Assembly: GCF_900324485.2 (NCBI RefSeq)
Contig: NC_046638.1
Location: forward strand, 3,824,173 to 3,888,172
Origin: Mastacembelus armatus
Lineage: Eukaryota > Chordata > Actinopteri > Synbranchiformes > Mastacembelidae
Direction of reading: 5' to 3'
DNA length: 64,000 nucleotides
Shown here: piece after piece, positions 1 to 11,891 of the stretch
How positions within the stretch are numbered: position 1 is the stretch's first letter
Layout: the number at the start of each line of letters is the position of its first letter
Made by a program: the position numbers and the translations under genes
The notes under the pieces: generated by a model
Told to the model about the DNA's origin: nothing
Database searches by the model: none
What the model saw: only the letters and a program-made list of their open reading frames with translations

Positions 1-87
1 GAACCTTGTTCAGTCAAGCAGCTTGGTTCATCCTTATAGGGTCAACTGGGATTATACCTTTCTGCAACTTTTTGCTTTCATTCGTAG

Positions 88-2890
88 GCAACCAAAGACC
101 TGGAGAACTTTGACAGGGACCACCACGAAGAGTTCAAGAGGTATGAGATGATGAAGGAGCATGAAAGGAGGGAACGTCTGAAGAACATGAACGAGGAGGA
201 CCGCAAGAAGGAAGAGCAGCACTATGATGAGATGAAGAAGAAACACGCTGACCATCCCAAAGTTAATCACCCTGTAAGATCCCTGCTGTGATGGAGATGT
301 GTTAGTATTGAATTAGCTAAATTCTCAGTTGCTTTCATTCATTAGTTCTAAGAATTATTGGGACCGACTGAACAGCATTATTTAGAAAACATGACAGGAT
401 TTTGCAGAACAAAATTAAAGAGTTTAGCTGATTTTGTTTGTGCATTAAAAGGTTAATACGAAGATACCAACTGCCGCAGAAACACCAGAACACAGAATCC
501 TTAAGGAAACTGCTGTGATTAAAATTAAGATGAAGTGACACCAACCCTGGTGTGTATGTGTGTGTGTGTACAGGGCAGTGAAGACCAGCTGAAAGAAGTG
601 TGGCAGGAAGCAGATGGTTTGGACCCAGAAGATTTTGATCCCAAAACTTTCTTCAAAATGCATGGTAACTAACATGGTAAATCTGTTGCACACAGAGAAG
701 TGGTCAAGTGATCTATGTTGCACATATCAATACCATATAGTTTTAATATGAGATGAATAACATTCATCATATACGCACATAACAAAGCTGTGTAGGGATG
801 AGATGATCTGTTTATTCCAGTCAATTGCACTGCGTTACAGACAGCAATGGAGATGGTTTCTTTGATGAGGCCGAGCTTGAAGCTCTCTTCACTAAAGAGG
901 TATTTACAGTTTTGTATTTATGTCTCACTTCCCTCATTCTGTATGTTTTCGGATAATATAATATATAAATAAAGAAGGGTTTATAGCCACATTCATGTAT
1001 TTCTGTGTCTTCAAGCTGGAGAAGGTGTACAACCCTGAAAATGAAGAAGACGACATGGTTGAGATGGAAGAAGAGAGACTACGAATGAGGGAGCATGTTA
1101 TGAATGAGGTGAGCTTCTGAAAGAACAATTAATGTTATTATTAATGTTTATTTCTGCAGTAAGACTTGGCCCTGATCAAGCTGCACCAATGAGGTCACTA
1201 AAAGGATCTGTTCAGTTGTAAATGCTGGACTGTTTGCATTGCTCATCTGACCTCTGTCTGAAGATTGGACTGTGCTCAACAGTAACATCACCAGGAAACA
1301 GAGTCAACACTTTAGCCAGGAGGCAAAAGGTTGAGGTTTGCTCTTGGCCAATGATTAATCTTGACACCAGTGCTCAAAGCAGCTCCATGTGTTGATGTTT
1401 AGGTGGACACCAATAAAGAAATAAATAAAAATAATAAAGATAATATAAAGACAGACTTGTGTCACTGAGCGAGTTCATGGCAGCCACGAAGAAGGAGGAG
1501 TTCTTTGACAAAGATGAGTGGGAGGTAAGATCTAAATTTTATGGAGGTCTTCAGCTACCGTCAGTTGGAGACGTCCTTCCTCTTGAAACTCTTGTTGGAT
1601 GATGAAATACAAAACTACAGGTCATACAAAAAGCAAGGTAGTCAACAGCTCTTCTGCTAAATGTTTCTTTTAAGACAAACCAAAATCAATTATCCAGCAC
1701 TCAGCAAAGTTTGACATATCCCACATATTTTATTATCATAAATCAACCCTGTTATTCATTGTATTGTTTGTTTTTTAAATTCTCTACCCTGCTTCCTGCC
1801 ACATGTGGTAATCTTGCCTCCACAGACTTTAGGTCAACACCCCTATTTCACTGAGGAGGAGCTGAGGGAGTACGAACAGCAACTGGCCAACGAGGAGAAT
1901 AAGATTAACATTAGGTCAGCCGAGCTGCAGAGACAGAAGGAGGAGCTTGAACGGAAACAGGAAGAACTTAATGCTCAGAGGATGGGGCTACAGCAGGTGA
2001 AGTAGAAAACAAGTTATTTTCATGTGAACAGTGATCAGAAATCAGGATTTCTTCCCTCAGTATCATACAGTTGCTTTACAGTTGCAGCAGATGGAGTAAT
2101 ATGCTCACAATAACCTACAGTCATTTCTGATTGAAGACATACATGATCTGCTGCCCTGTGAACTACTGTTCCAGCTCTGTTGAGCTACATCCAAAGGTTA
2201 TTTAAGATGTTATTTAAAGGAGACAAAACCAGCTATTTTTAAACTCTCAGAGCACATGAAGGCAAATTGTGATTTTATTGTCAGCAACATGTGTAGTTGC
2301 AGTTGTTGTTTATTTGGGTTAATAAACTGAGCTCTAATGGTTCCTGTTATTCTTTTTTTGCTCAGGCAGTAGAAGAAATGGAAAAGTTAAAAGCCCAGAA
2401 CCTAAAAGCTGAGGTCAATCGTAAGTATCACACTGGAGTGACAGCTGTTTGAATGTGATTTAGGAGCGTTGGCACACAGAACAGTCTTTCAGTAACATTC
2501 AATTGATGGGGTCCTATTGCCATTTAATATTTGACTTTCAGAAAGTGAAAGCCATGATGGACCTGACCTGTATGTTTGTCCTTTGTATGCTGGAATGTAC
2601 ATTTAAAATAATGTAACTCAATACATAACTCAATAACTAACAGAAAGTAGAATATATCTACTTTATGACTTTTATCTGACTTTATACCAGCTGGAAGAAA
2701 ACACTACTCATCTAACGTTAATGGGCTTTCATCATCAGCTTTATGTTCATGTGGATGCAAACAGTCTATGCCAACGTGACTCTCTGTTGCAGAGCCCCGA
2801 GCTCCTGTAGCTGGAGGTGAACCAGCACCAGTTGTGCCACTACCCACTGGTCACCAGCAGCAAGATGTGCCAGTGCCAGGACACTCTTAG
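88..2890 (+). CDS. nucb2: Nucleobindin-2, 3' part (8 exons seen; 5' end outside window)
   Basis: Ca2+-binding, Golgi/secretory EF-hand protein; in vertebrates its N-terminus is the nesfatin-1 precursor, but that part lies upstream of this window. Exons: 88-273, 574-664, 841-899, 1016-1108, 1403-1524, 1826-1996, 2366-2420, 2793-2890 (stop TAG 2888-2890). The first exon encodes the basic/acidic helix with [22 protein letters not shown]-hand 1 is in exon 3 (loop [12 protein letters not shown]). EF-hand 2 starts in exon 5 (VDTNK, then RLVSLSEF). Exon 6 is the leucine-zipper/coiled coil after [13 protein letters not shown], and the tail is Gln/Pro-rich. Odd point: exon 5 carries an extra AT-rich 32 nt (1419-1450) inside the EF-2 loop that shifts the frame; see findings. 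Family identity is certain; whether this copy is functional is not. Confidence 0.93.
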
Positions 2891-3690
2891 CAGCGTTCAC
2901 CACTCTCACCAGTGAATGTGTTTGAAATGATTCCACTTTTTAATTTAGGATTTTCACACCATGTGACCAAAATTATTCGTCATTAAAGAGAGCACTTCTG
3001 ATTTCAGGTTTCAAACATTATGGCCCCTCCTGCTGGACCTTTGGATGGTCTTGAACTGTGGAGTGGGTCTATTTTTGTTTTTGTGAATGTGTTATTTAGT
3101 TTACACTGGAGTTCACTGTCACTTAGAGAAAAACAAACTCTGGACTACTTTAAAAATTATTTATTTTTGTGTCAGGTGAAGAGAGCCTATTATTACAGAA
3201 AAAAATAATGTTATATAAGTTTATGTACTGCTGCTGGTAAATGAGTGAAAATGCTCTAATCTGAAAGGCTTCAATTTTCCATGATGTAATAAGACAGTAT
3301 AGTTTCTTAGCAGGTAATTAATCCACAAACTACTTTTCTTTATAAAAAGTCTCAGACTAGCATTTCACCATATTAATTTTATATTTTGTATATATATATT
3401 TTAAATTATTTTGTCCTTCAGTACCTCCACACTGTAACAGTTAAGAGTTTTCATCATCATTAGTCTCCTCATTTTCCTCATAGATAATGTTTAGTAGCTT
3501 TAGTAGTAGTGAAAATTTTTGCATGTTCATAAAATGCACATTCGTTCAGTTGTATTTTCAGCTGTTGTCTCCTTTAAACCAGATACTATTGGACCATATT
3601 TAGTTTACAAATGAAGGTACACATATATTTAAATATTTTAAATTAACATTGCTTCTGTTGGTGATGATTGTATGAATTCACTATGTGTTA
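2891..3690. other. nucb2 3' UTR and downstream flank
   Basis: AT-rich non-coding DNA after the nucb2 stop. I see no conserved ORF. The part from about 3450 to 3690 is clearly similar to intron 3 of oxygenase copy D (about 27845-28090), so the array's duplicated material extends to here. Confidence 0.6.
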
Positions 3691-4660
3691 GTGCCAGTGG
3701 CTGTGTGAGTTTGTCATTATTCATGATTGAATACTTTTAATTAGAATCAACAGCACTCTAAATCAAACTGCAGCAGAGCGAATTTCAACTCATCTCTGGC
3801 ACAGGAGGTGGAAAACCTGAATTTAAGTCACGTGACTTCAGAATAGTATTGATTATAGATTGATACAACAGGTGTGATATAGGTAGGGCATAAAAATGAG
3901 AAAGTATTTGAGTAACTAATGTATGATATACCTTTTATTTTAGGTTTTTATTCAAAACTGTCAACCCAACCTCTGGGCATCCCAGTACCTGGTTGCAGAT
4001 CTAGTTTGTATGTTCCTTTTAAAAAGCCACTAAATCTGCCCACAGTCCAACATCCAGTGTTATGAGTTCATGAAACTGTATAAGGACAATAAAGTGAATG
4101 AGCTTGCAGGTTTAAGGTTTTGTGTTTCTTCTTTGCATCATACACATTGGTTCACTGATTATCTAAAAACTACAATACTGCTAAAGTACAACTAAAAATG
4201 TTAATTACTGTGAGAGCTTCAGTGACATATTTAAAACATTTTCCTTTGGTCATGGAAGGACAAGTATGTTCGTCTATGATTTGCAGCTGTGTGACAGATT
4301 TCATGGGCAGAAACTCAATTTTGGCCATATGAGTGTCTGAAGCATTCAATGAGATAGGCACTTAGTCGGGTAGGGGGTTGTGTTGACTTCTTGGCTTGAC
4401 TTCTAAAAGTTCAAAAAGGAGAGTAGCACATTGAACTGTGTAAGAGTCGAAGCTGATGGCCAAAAGTTGAAACTATTGTAACTTCTGGTTCTCTGCTTAT
4501 ATGTCATCACATGTAAATAATTAGAGTTTGTTTTATTTTTATTATTTCAGAAGAAAACATATTTAAGAGTCACATTTTGACAATAAAATATTAAAAACAA
4601 ACATTTTTATGTTCTTTTGTAAAAGTCCAATTAATCAAAAACATGAATGACCGTACGTCT
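3690..4660. repeat. Array unit 1, left-hand non-coding block
   Basis: This block recurs at the start of each unit, at about 11270, 16270 and 25870. Shared landmarks are an A/T-rich segment with AATCAAACTGCAGCAGAGC, the palindrome GTCACGTGAC (3837-3846), and a segment starting GGTTTTTATTCAAAACTG. Unit 1 and unit 4 share the longer version, with GCAGATCTAG followed by a run ending near ACAATAAAGTGAATGAG. No coding function seen. Confidence 0.7.
3837..3846. promoter_or_regulatory. Palindromic E-box GTCACGTGAC, unit 1
   Basis: A perfect 10-bp palindrome matching the known CLEAR/TFEB-type E-box, about 0.9 kb downstream of oxygenase A. The same 10-mer is at 11386-11395 and 25984-25993; in unit 3 (about 16380) it is mutated. 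Function is inferred from the motif only. Confidence 0.4.
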
Positions 4661-4707
4661 ACGATTTGCAGCTGTGTGTGTATGTGACAAACTTCATGGG
4701 CAAAAAT

Positions 4708-7700
4708 TTAATTCTGGCCATACGAGTTTTTGAAGCGTTCAATGAGATAGTCGCCTGCTGTAATCGGGGGGTATTTGTTGGAGCCATCACAGCAGGTGAT
4801 CAGAGCTTCATCATCAGGGTGGACAAAGAAGGCCATGGACTGACGTGTGCTGGAGTCTCCAGGAGGAGGCAGCAAAACCCTGTGGACCTGAGGAACAAGG
4901 AACAACTACGATGACAAGTTTTTATTCTTTCACAACAACATGAACCATAACTCTTATTACTTGTACTGAGTCAGTCACTGAGTGGTATTTCTTAAAACAC
5001 CAAGGTCTAAATCATTTCTGTTCTCTGGTAGTTGAGATTTGTGAAACTAAAGCTAAAAAAAACTCAGATACAGAGCATTTAAACTTACAGTATGTGATCT
5101 TAGTGAGTCTACTTGGGTAAAACCATCTGTTTCAAATACTTTTTACTCTCTCCTTTCACTCACCACAGAGACAAACTGATCGCTGGTCCAGCGCTGCATC
5201 AGGTCAGCGATGTTGATGAGGACTGTCCCGGGGATACAGGGAGCACAGACGAAATCACCTGAACGGTTCTGGACCTGAAGGTTGACAAGTGTCAGGAGGA
5301 TTAAATAACTGAACACTTTTCTTCCATTCTAGCAAAAAACTGTTTTTAAGATTTTATTTATCTATGTATATTTTATAAATCCAGATGATTCTGTTGTTAC
5401 CTGCAGACCTTCAGAGCCCTGGAACAACAGTGTGAAGGTGCCGTAGTCAGAATGCTCTCCACAGCGAACCTGACCTTCCTTTGCTTTTTCACTGTTCACT
5501 GATGGGTAGTAGAGGGACCGCAGAGTTGTGCCATTTACATCAGCTGCAGGAGAAAAACAGAAATGAAATTCCTCCAAGAAAGTCACATTTCCTATCATCT
5601 GGTGCTAAACGTCTTTGCTGGCATTGCAGAAAACTAAACACAGTCTGAGGAAGGAGACTGTCTGTATTTCTGGGACATTGTGTGTGGAGGAAATGCTCTT
5701 GAGCAAATCTCTGTAACTTCACCTCCTTTATCGACTGAGCAGCATCAGAAAATGTGCACACATGCTCAGAAGAGTCTCAGTGATAAAAAGAATCAATCCA
5801 CAGTGCTACCACACATCAGCTGCTCTACACTGATTGTTTTGCACCTTCCACCCTTATTTTTAGACTGACAACAAACTGCAGAGTGGTGTTTTCTGAACAT
5901 ACTTCCTATAAAACGATGTGTACTCAGGAGCACCTCTGGGTCCAGACCCAGGCTGAGGGCCATGACCCTCAGCACCCTCAGAGAGAGCTCTTTACAGCGC
6001 TGGTAGAAAGACGTAAGAATCTCCTGGAAGTCTTTTACATCTTCTGATGACGGCCATTTCTACCACAGAGGAGAAGAACATTAGAGCCTGAGCAGTTCTA
6101 GATGTCTGAGGCTGACGATAATATGGTCAAGTTAAAAATATGATAAATAATGGACTTAACAGGACACATGCAATGAGGGATATTTTCTCAACCTCTTCAA
6201 ACATTTCTGAGGGATTTCTGTAGACTGCTGTAGTTTCTTATCTATAAATGCTGATACTGATACAGCAACTTCACATCATTCAATCATATCAAAAGGCTGA
6301 TTTATCAGTCAGGCACTTTAACCATCGAACTGACAATGACATAAAGATCTGTACTCAATTATGAATCATTACTGTGTCAGGGTCAAGAGACGTAAGGTTG
6401 AATGACTCCTTAAGGTCTCCAGGTCGACGGGGATTCAACCTGAAACAAAGTCATATGAATTTAAAAGCAGACACAGAAAACAAAGAACAGACTTTCTTAA
6501 AACACATCCATACAAAAATGTGTCCACGGTCTGAATCCTACCTTTCAGTCTCCATAGACACCCAGCCGTGGTTAACACTGTTGGGAAAGTTACCCCTGCT
6601 GAAGGGTTTTTTCAGTTCCTCTGGCTGCAAGAAGAACTTCTTGGATATGTCCATAACACGGGCCACCTAAGCCAATACAAACAAAACGCATGTTCCGACT
6701 AGAATCGTCATTTTTTGAGGAAAATGTGTGTGATTGCTGAAAATATGTTGTTATTGGTGCTTGCAGCTGTTGGAGCTGGGAGGTTTAACATGCTGGTCAC
6801 TGCAGAAGTGAGAGCATGTTCAAGATTGTCATGTATGAAAAATATTAGACTCAACAAGTTATATAAGGATTATGTTGTTTTGCTTCAGTATTGTTTACAC
6901 ATACTCATGGGAAAAGCCTGGCCAGTCAGATCCACTCACTTTCTCGGTGGATCTGGCCTCTGGCCTCAAATGAGCTGGGCCAATCACAGCTCTTTATCTG
7001 CAATGGAGTGGGCCTTATGCTCCAGTTGGCCAACCAGATTTAAACAAGCCTTGCACATACGCACTGACTTGTTCTTAATGTTTCTCAATGCCAGTCCCAA
7101 GTCCACAAATCTTTCTACAACAGGCTTTTGCTGTTTACTCTGTTCAAAAATATGCACAGAACTGGTGATAACAGGGAATTCTCATGTTTTTACAACAAGA
7201 ACAACAGTCATTCACTAGTCTCTTTACCACACGCCATGCGTCCATTGATCGGCCCCCTCAATCTCAACCCATGACAATCCAGAGAAATTATTTGTATAGA
7301 ATAGAAAAAGAGTTAGTCTTCACACAGGAAGGTCCCTGCTGGGTTGAAACTCTATTGGACAGTTTCTCAGCAGAAACCTACCTATCAGAATCAAGGTGCA
7401 TGGCCAATTTGATTTAGGAGTCATGCCATTGAAACTCTAAAGCCAATAACAGGACAATGATGAGGGATTTTGGAGAATGAGACAACCATTATTTTCATTA
7501 TGCACCAATTTGTAAGAAGTTTGCGTGAACTATGCAGGAAAGGGTCAGGAAAAAGTGTTTTTCTTCCAGCAATTACGAAATTATGACAGAAAACCCAACC
7601 ACTGTAATAACTGGCCACATGGTGGCACTGTAGACGTAATTTTTCAGTATGTGAAGCATTTCAGCTGCATTGTTTTTTTGTTTTTTTTTTACAAAACCAC

Positions 7701-8018
7701 GTCCCATAGACCGCCATTCAATAATAATAATAATAGGCGTCTAAAGACAGATGGAAGAAAATAAATAACAGGAAGAATAAACTGCTTTCAGCAATCACAG
7801 TAATTTAGACTCTTTCAAAATAAAAAACTAAACACAGTGTTGAATTTATCTACTGGCCTCACCTCCTCCTCAGTGATCCCAGTGTTTTTCAGAAAAACGA
7901 AACCAACTTTTAAAAAAGCTGTTTTCATCTCTTCGCTCAAGCTGCACAGCTGCTCGTCAGAAACATCTGGCTCATTCTGGAGGCTGCACGCGCCAAAGTC
8001 CAGCACCGGGATGCTCAT
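4708..8018 (-). CDS. 2-oxoglutarate/Fe(II) oxygenase, array copy A
   Basis: Isopenicillin-N-synthase-like dioxygenase (DIOX_N plus 2OG-FeII_Oxy domains), related to the fish genes often labelled UPF0676/C1494.01-like; the substrate in animals is unknown to me. Exons in gene order: 8018-7863, 6666-6542, 6439-6373, 6059-5903, 5543-5401, 5274-5164, 4887-4708 (stop 4710-4708). They sum to 939 nt, or 312 residues, with all junctions in frame. The start is MSIPVLDFG, typical of the DIOX_N strand. The iron ligands are His199 and Asp201 (EHSDYG) and His255 (VHRVLLP); Arg268-x-Ser270 is the 2OG-carboxylate motif. Intron 1 is 1.2 kb here and in copy C but only 78 bp in B and D. This copy alone reads LPPPGDSS instead of LPSNGDSS near the C-terminus. 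Confidence 0.88.
6667..7862. repeat. Large intron 1 of copy A with a ~1.1-kb insertion
   Basis: Against the 78-bp intron 1 of copies B and D, copies A and C contain about 1.1 kb extra, joined after AAAACGCA and before TTTAGAC. It includes a poly-T tract and an (AAT)n run at about 7720-7735. I find no transposase or reverse-transcriptase reading and no clean target-site duplication, so the class is open. The C copy (19625-20820) is nearly identical. Confidence 0.65.
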
Positions 8019-8160
8019 TTTTCCAGGGTCTCAAACGCTGATCTGAGAGAAAAAGCTCAGGACTGTTTGAAAAATGTTTCATGAGAGAAAACTCCCGTGT
8101 GAGCATCTTCACGTAGGCTAGTCATGAGGCCATATCCAGCCAATGGGACAAACAAACGTG
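8019..8160 (-). promoter_or_regulatory. Presumed promoter of oxygenase copy A
   Basis: The sequence just upstream of the copy A start codon, nearly identical to that of copy C (20977-21115). It contains a CCAAT box on the + strand at 8140-8144. No TATA box is evident. Confidence 0.4.
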
Positions 8161-8779
8161 CAAGTCTGTGGACGTGACGTTTGACAGAGGAAGCATGGGT
8201 GCTTTATTTGGCGCCGAGTCAAAATTGCGTATGAAGAAAGTGTGTAACTCACAGCTGACTGAACAGGCCAATTAAAACTCGACTCATGGCCCAGAGGAGA
8301 CCTGACATTAAAAGGTCGTGTGTTACTGTCTAAAGATGAAGGCGACTGTCTCATTTATGTGGATTCATCATTTCATCACCTCAGGCTTTTTAACCTTTAG
8401 TGCAAACATTAGGTTATATATTAGAATCTGTGATCTGTAATTCTTGTAAACATGGTGCTTTGGACTGCAGTCTTACTTTAAAATACAAAGAAAGAAGCTA
8501 TTTTGTCATGCAAAATGATGCACAGGGATAATTAATCATAATAATAATTATTAGAAACAATGCTGATATATTTCATATTAAAAATAGGTCTTTTTTCCTA
8601 AAAGACTGGTTTGGCAGAGAGACTATGTAGGTTGGTCAGCTGATTAACTTGGAAGGCTATCTCATGGACTCTCATTCCTCATTTACAGTAAAACATGTGT
8701 CATCAAATTACAGGGAAACAGTCAAATTACAGGGAAACAGGTTCATTGAGTTAACCTATGTTTGGATTATGCCCCATAA

Positions 8780-8990
8780 TTTCTTCTGAGCAATAAAATT
8801 GAGGAATTATCTTTATCAAAATCTACATATATTTTACACTGTTAAACATTTTCTTAAAAATGTTCCTTTTGCTCTGCCCAGGCTGAAACTGTGCCTGGTT
8901 TATTTTGGCACTGTCAGTTTATTAAAAACTGTGGGTATACATTTGTTAGTCATTCTTGTTGATAGTCATTAAACTATCACTCTTCAACAG
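8780..8990 (+). mobile_element. L1-type LINE reverse-transcriptase C-terminal relic
   Basis: One frame at about 8875-8970 reads AETVPGLFWHCQFIK, which resembles the HLFWxC motif at the C-terminal end of fish L1/Swimmer-type LINE ORF2 proteins. It is short and followed by stops. The duplicate in unit 3 is at about 21735-21960. Confidence 0.45.
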
Positions 8991-10114
8991 ACCATTTCAT
9001 ATTGCACTAATGAGAAAGCTGTAAAAACTGTCACTCAATGTTCTGTATATAATGTATTTTTGTAAATTTATTTTCTGTTATTTAATCTTTCTTATATACA
9101 CTCACCGGCTCCTTGATGGTCTCCTTGTCTGAAATTCTCAAAGAGTTGTTCAAAAAAAAGAGAAGGGGGATTATGAAAGTATGAGTTATTCTAGGACTGA
9201 TGGGTTACATGGAAGAGGAATATGTCCCATGACCTATGAGCTGTTTCAAGTGTCGACGTTGTGCAAGATGTGGGGGCATACAATGCTACAACTGTAGAAT
9301 GGTACACAGGGGATTTTAAGTAATGTAACAGGATATTCAGATACAGGAAGTAGAGGTGGAGAAGAAAGTATCATACGAGTTAGCAAAACAGGTCAAAGGA
9401 CAAAGAGCTACCAGTGAAATAAAGACAATAAGTCAAGCAAGCAGTGCAGAATAACAACATGACAACAAGAAGCTAATATTGACATTTATAGCTGGAGTGA
9501 TCAATAGTATGATAGGGGTGGAGTCTAAGATGCAGTAAATACAACTAACAGTTAAAGCAGTAACAGGCTGTGTCATCTAGAGACAGATGGGTTGACATGG
9601 GAGGAAATGAGAGACCAGTTGCAGATATCAAGCCAAGAACTGGGGTGTTTACTTTCAAGGGTATTAAGTGGAATACAGCATCTCATTGGACAAGAATTTC
9701 TACACTTAATACGATCAGATGTGTGCACGAATTTTGGTTTAAGCCAATTTTGGATTTTGTAATGCAGGGATATGAAATTACATGATAGGATAGGACAGAG
9801 GAGAGCATTGACGTGAGTCGTCCACTGCAGCTGCTTCTCTGGTCTATCAGGATGTTGTGAAGATGATGGTCATTGAATTCCAGGATGGTCTCTACCTCTG
9901 TGTGCATCTCATTGTGCAGTTGTACTGTTGTTCATGAAACAATAGTACATGTCATTATGGACTGTCAGTAATATGAGCAGGAAAGACAGCAGATGGAGGA
10001 GGAAATGAAAAGGGCTTAAATGAATGAGTTTAGTTTAAAATCCCTTCTAGAAAAGCCAAGTGGAGTAAATAGGGTTCAATTAAAATATTTAGATAGACCA
10101 CGTTTAACATGTAG

Positions 10115-10175
10115 TTTTGATCCATGCTCCGAAGCAGAAGTTGCCATAATGCACCTATACTGATGGTTGACATCT
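10115..10175 (-). repeat. Inverted end of a small TIR repeat
   Basis: GATCCATGCTCCGAAGCAGA and the bases after it form the reverse complement of the sequence at about 14223-14277 in unit 2. The same fragment is in unit 3 at about 24701-24756. Probably a remnant of a non-autonomous inverted-repeat element. Confidence 0.5.
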
Positions 10176-10712
10176 GCCATTAAAACACAAGAAGACGACA
10201 AAGCCCAAAGGAGACAAAGGAAACAGGATCAAGTCTTTGCAGAACTACTTTCTGCAAGTCCCAAAGAGCCTGACACTGACATCACCATGAATCAGAAGAA
10301 AGGATTCAGTTCACTCTCTGTGTGAACGGCCTTCGACAGGTGCAGCGGCCCTTTGGAAGACTGGGTCAGCAGGCCATGGATGGTGCATGGAGATGATTCA
10401 GTTGGGATCCAGAAATGAGACTTTGATAACTTAAAACTAAATTTAGAGATTATTTGGTTTGACTTATAAAAATGCAAAAACCAAAGAAAAATATGAAACA
10501 CAATGCCTTTATTTGAAGATGAAAAATGTGGCCAAGATGGATCATCTGAGGTGACGAGAAAAAGAAATGGAACTAGCCTGCAGGACTGGAGAACAACTTT
10601 TGATGCAGATTATATTTGAGAAAATGAGACCAGGTTTGAAGAAGGTGACAGCAAGATGGAGTCAAACCACACAATAAAACCACACAATCAACATGTTAAA
10701 ACCTGTACCAAT

Positions 10713-10878
10713 CCATCCATCCATCCATCTTCTATACCCGCCTTTTCCTGAAAGCCAGGGTCACGGGGATCTGCTGGAGCCTATCCCAGCTCTCTCTCGG
10801 GTGAAAGGCAGGGGTCCACCCTGGACAGGTCACCAGTCCATCACAGGGCCACATATACCACATCACACACTCACACTC
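10713..10878 (-). mobile_element. Rex3/RTE-like LINE 3' tail, unit 1
   Basis: A strongly 5'-truncated LINE in reverse orientation: it begins with (CCAT)4, the complement of the ATGG/GATG tail known for Rex3, followed by the common fish tail motif GGGTCCACCCTGGACAGGTC. It is flanked by the 12-bp target duplication ACCTGTACCAAT (10701-10712 and 10879-10890). The same insertion sits in units 2 and 3, so it predates those duplications. Confidence 0.75.
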
Positions 10879-10890
10879 ACCTGTACCAAT

Positions 10891-11840
10891 ATATAATGTA
10901 AATCTAGTGCAATTGAACACAGGTTATATAAAATAACATCAAATTAAACATACACACACATGAAATTGATATTTGTATTTGTAACATATGTGATTAAGAC
11001 TGAACTAGTTTCCCTCAGCATGTGACCTTACAATGCCCAGTTGATGGTGCTGATGACCCTTCACATTATGGAGGCTGTGGAATTGAGGAATTACCAACTG
11101 CATAATAAATCAAATAGTGCTGGTGCAGCAGTTGGTGTCCACTGTGAGTTCAGTCTGCTGATTGTTGTCTTGCTACAGAGATTAAGATACAAATATATTT
11201 TAATTTAATATAACTGCCTGCCTGTGTTAGTGATGATCTTATGTATTGTAAAGTGGCTGTATGTATACGATGTGTCAGTGCTCATGGTTAAATACATTTC
11301 ATTAGAATCAACACCACTTTAAATCAAACTGCAGCAGAGCAAATTTAAACTCATCTGTCACAGGAAGTATAAAAACTGAATTTAAGTCACGTGACTTCAG
11401 AAAAGTATTGATTATAGATTGATACAACAGGTGTGAGATAGCTAGGGCATAAAAATTAGAAAATATTTGTTTGAAGAACAAATGTATAATATTCATGTTC
11501 ATTTTAGGTTTTTATTCAAAACTGTCAACCACCCAACCTCTGGGCAGCCCAGTACCTGGTCACTTCATTTGCTTTCAGTGTGAAGTTCTAGTAAACAGGG
11601 ACCTTTTTAGTGCAGTAAAATTTAAGATTTGCCTAAAATGTCACCAGGTCAGTTTGTTTTATTTTAGTAGAAAACATGTTTAAGGTTAATATTTAGAAAA
11701 TAATCTATTATAAACAAACTTCTGTATGTTCTTTTGTAAAAACTCAACTAATCAAAACATAGTTTACTGATTAATATGTTTGTCACAGCCCTAATTAAAA
11801 ACACTTAGTTGGTTCATAAAAGGACAAATATATAGAGTAC
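10891..11840. other. Unit 1/unit 2 boundary, non-coding
   Basis: Unit 1 right-hand block (to about 11270), then the unit 2 left-hand block, which carries a variant after GGTTTTTATTCAAAACTG found only in units 2 and 3. The E-box palindrome is at 11386-11395. No gene seen. Confidence 0.6.
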
Positions 11841-11891
11841 GTCTACGATTTGCAGCTGTGTGTGTATGTGACAAACTTCATGGGCAGAAAT

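Larger units (their letters stand above)
8160..10690. other. Unit 1 intergenic block of old repeat debris
   Basis: About 2.5 kb shared with unit 3 (21116-25270, once the Tc1 insertion is discounted) and missing from units 2 and 4. It includes a degraded L1-type LINE piece (about 8780-8990) and an inverted end of a small TIR repeat (about 10115-10175). Near 9235-9310 is a short cysteine-rich reading that I cannot assign. There is no intact gene. Confidence 0.6.

Noticed and set aside
3020-3208. 62-codon open frame after nucb2
   Set aside because: Lies in the probable 3' UTR, has no splice partners, no recognisable motif and an AT-biased tail.
6715-7218. 167-codon open frame in intron 1 of copy A, repeated in copy C
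   Set aside because: Entirely inside the intron insertion and transcribed opposite to the gene. No motif resembles a known protein, and its presence twice is explained by the segmental duplication.
7184-7417. 77-codon frame in intron 1 of copy A
   Set aside because: No homology signal, and the sequence context is intron repeat DNA.
9235-9310. Cys-rich reading (CxxC-like pairs) in unit 1
   Set aside because: Only about 25 codons, bounded by stops, no conserved partner domain; not enough to call a zinc-finger gene or a particular element.
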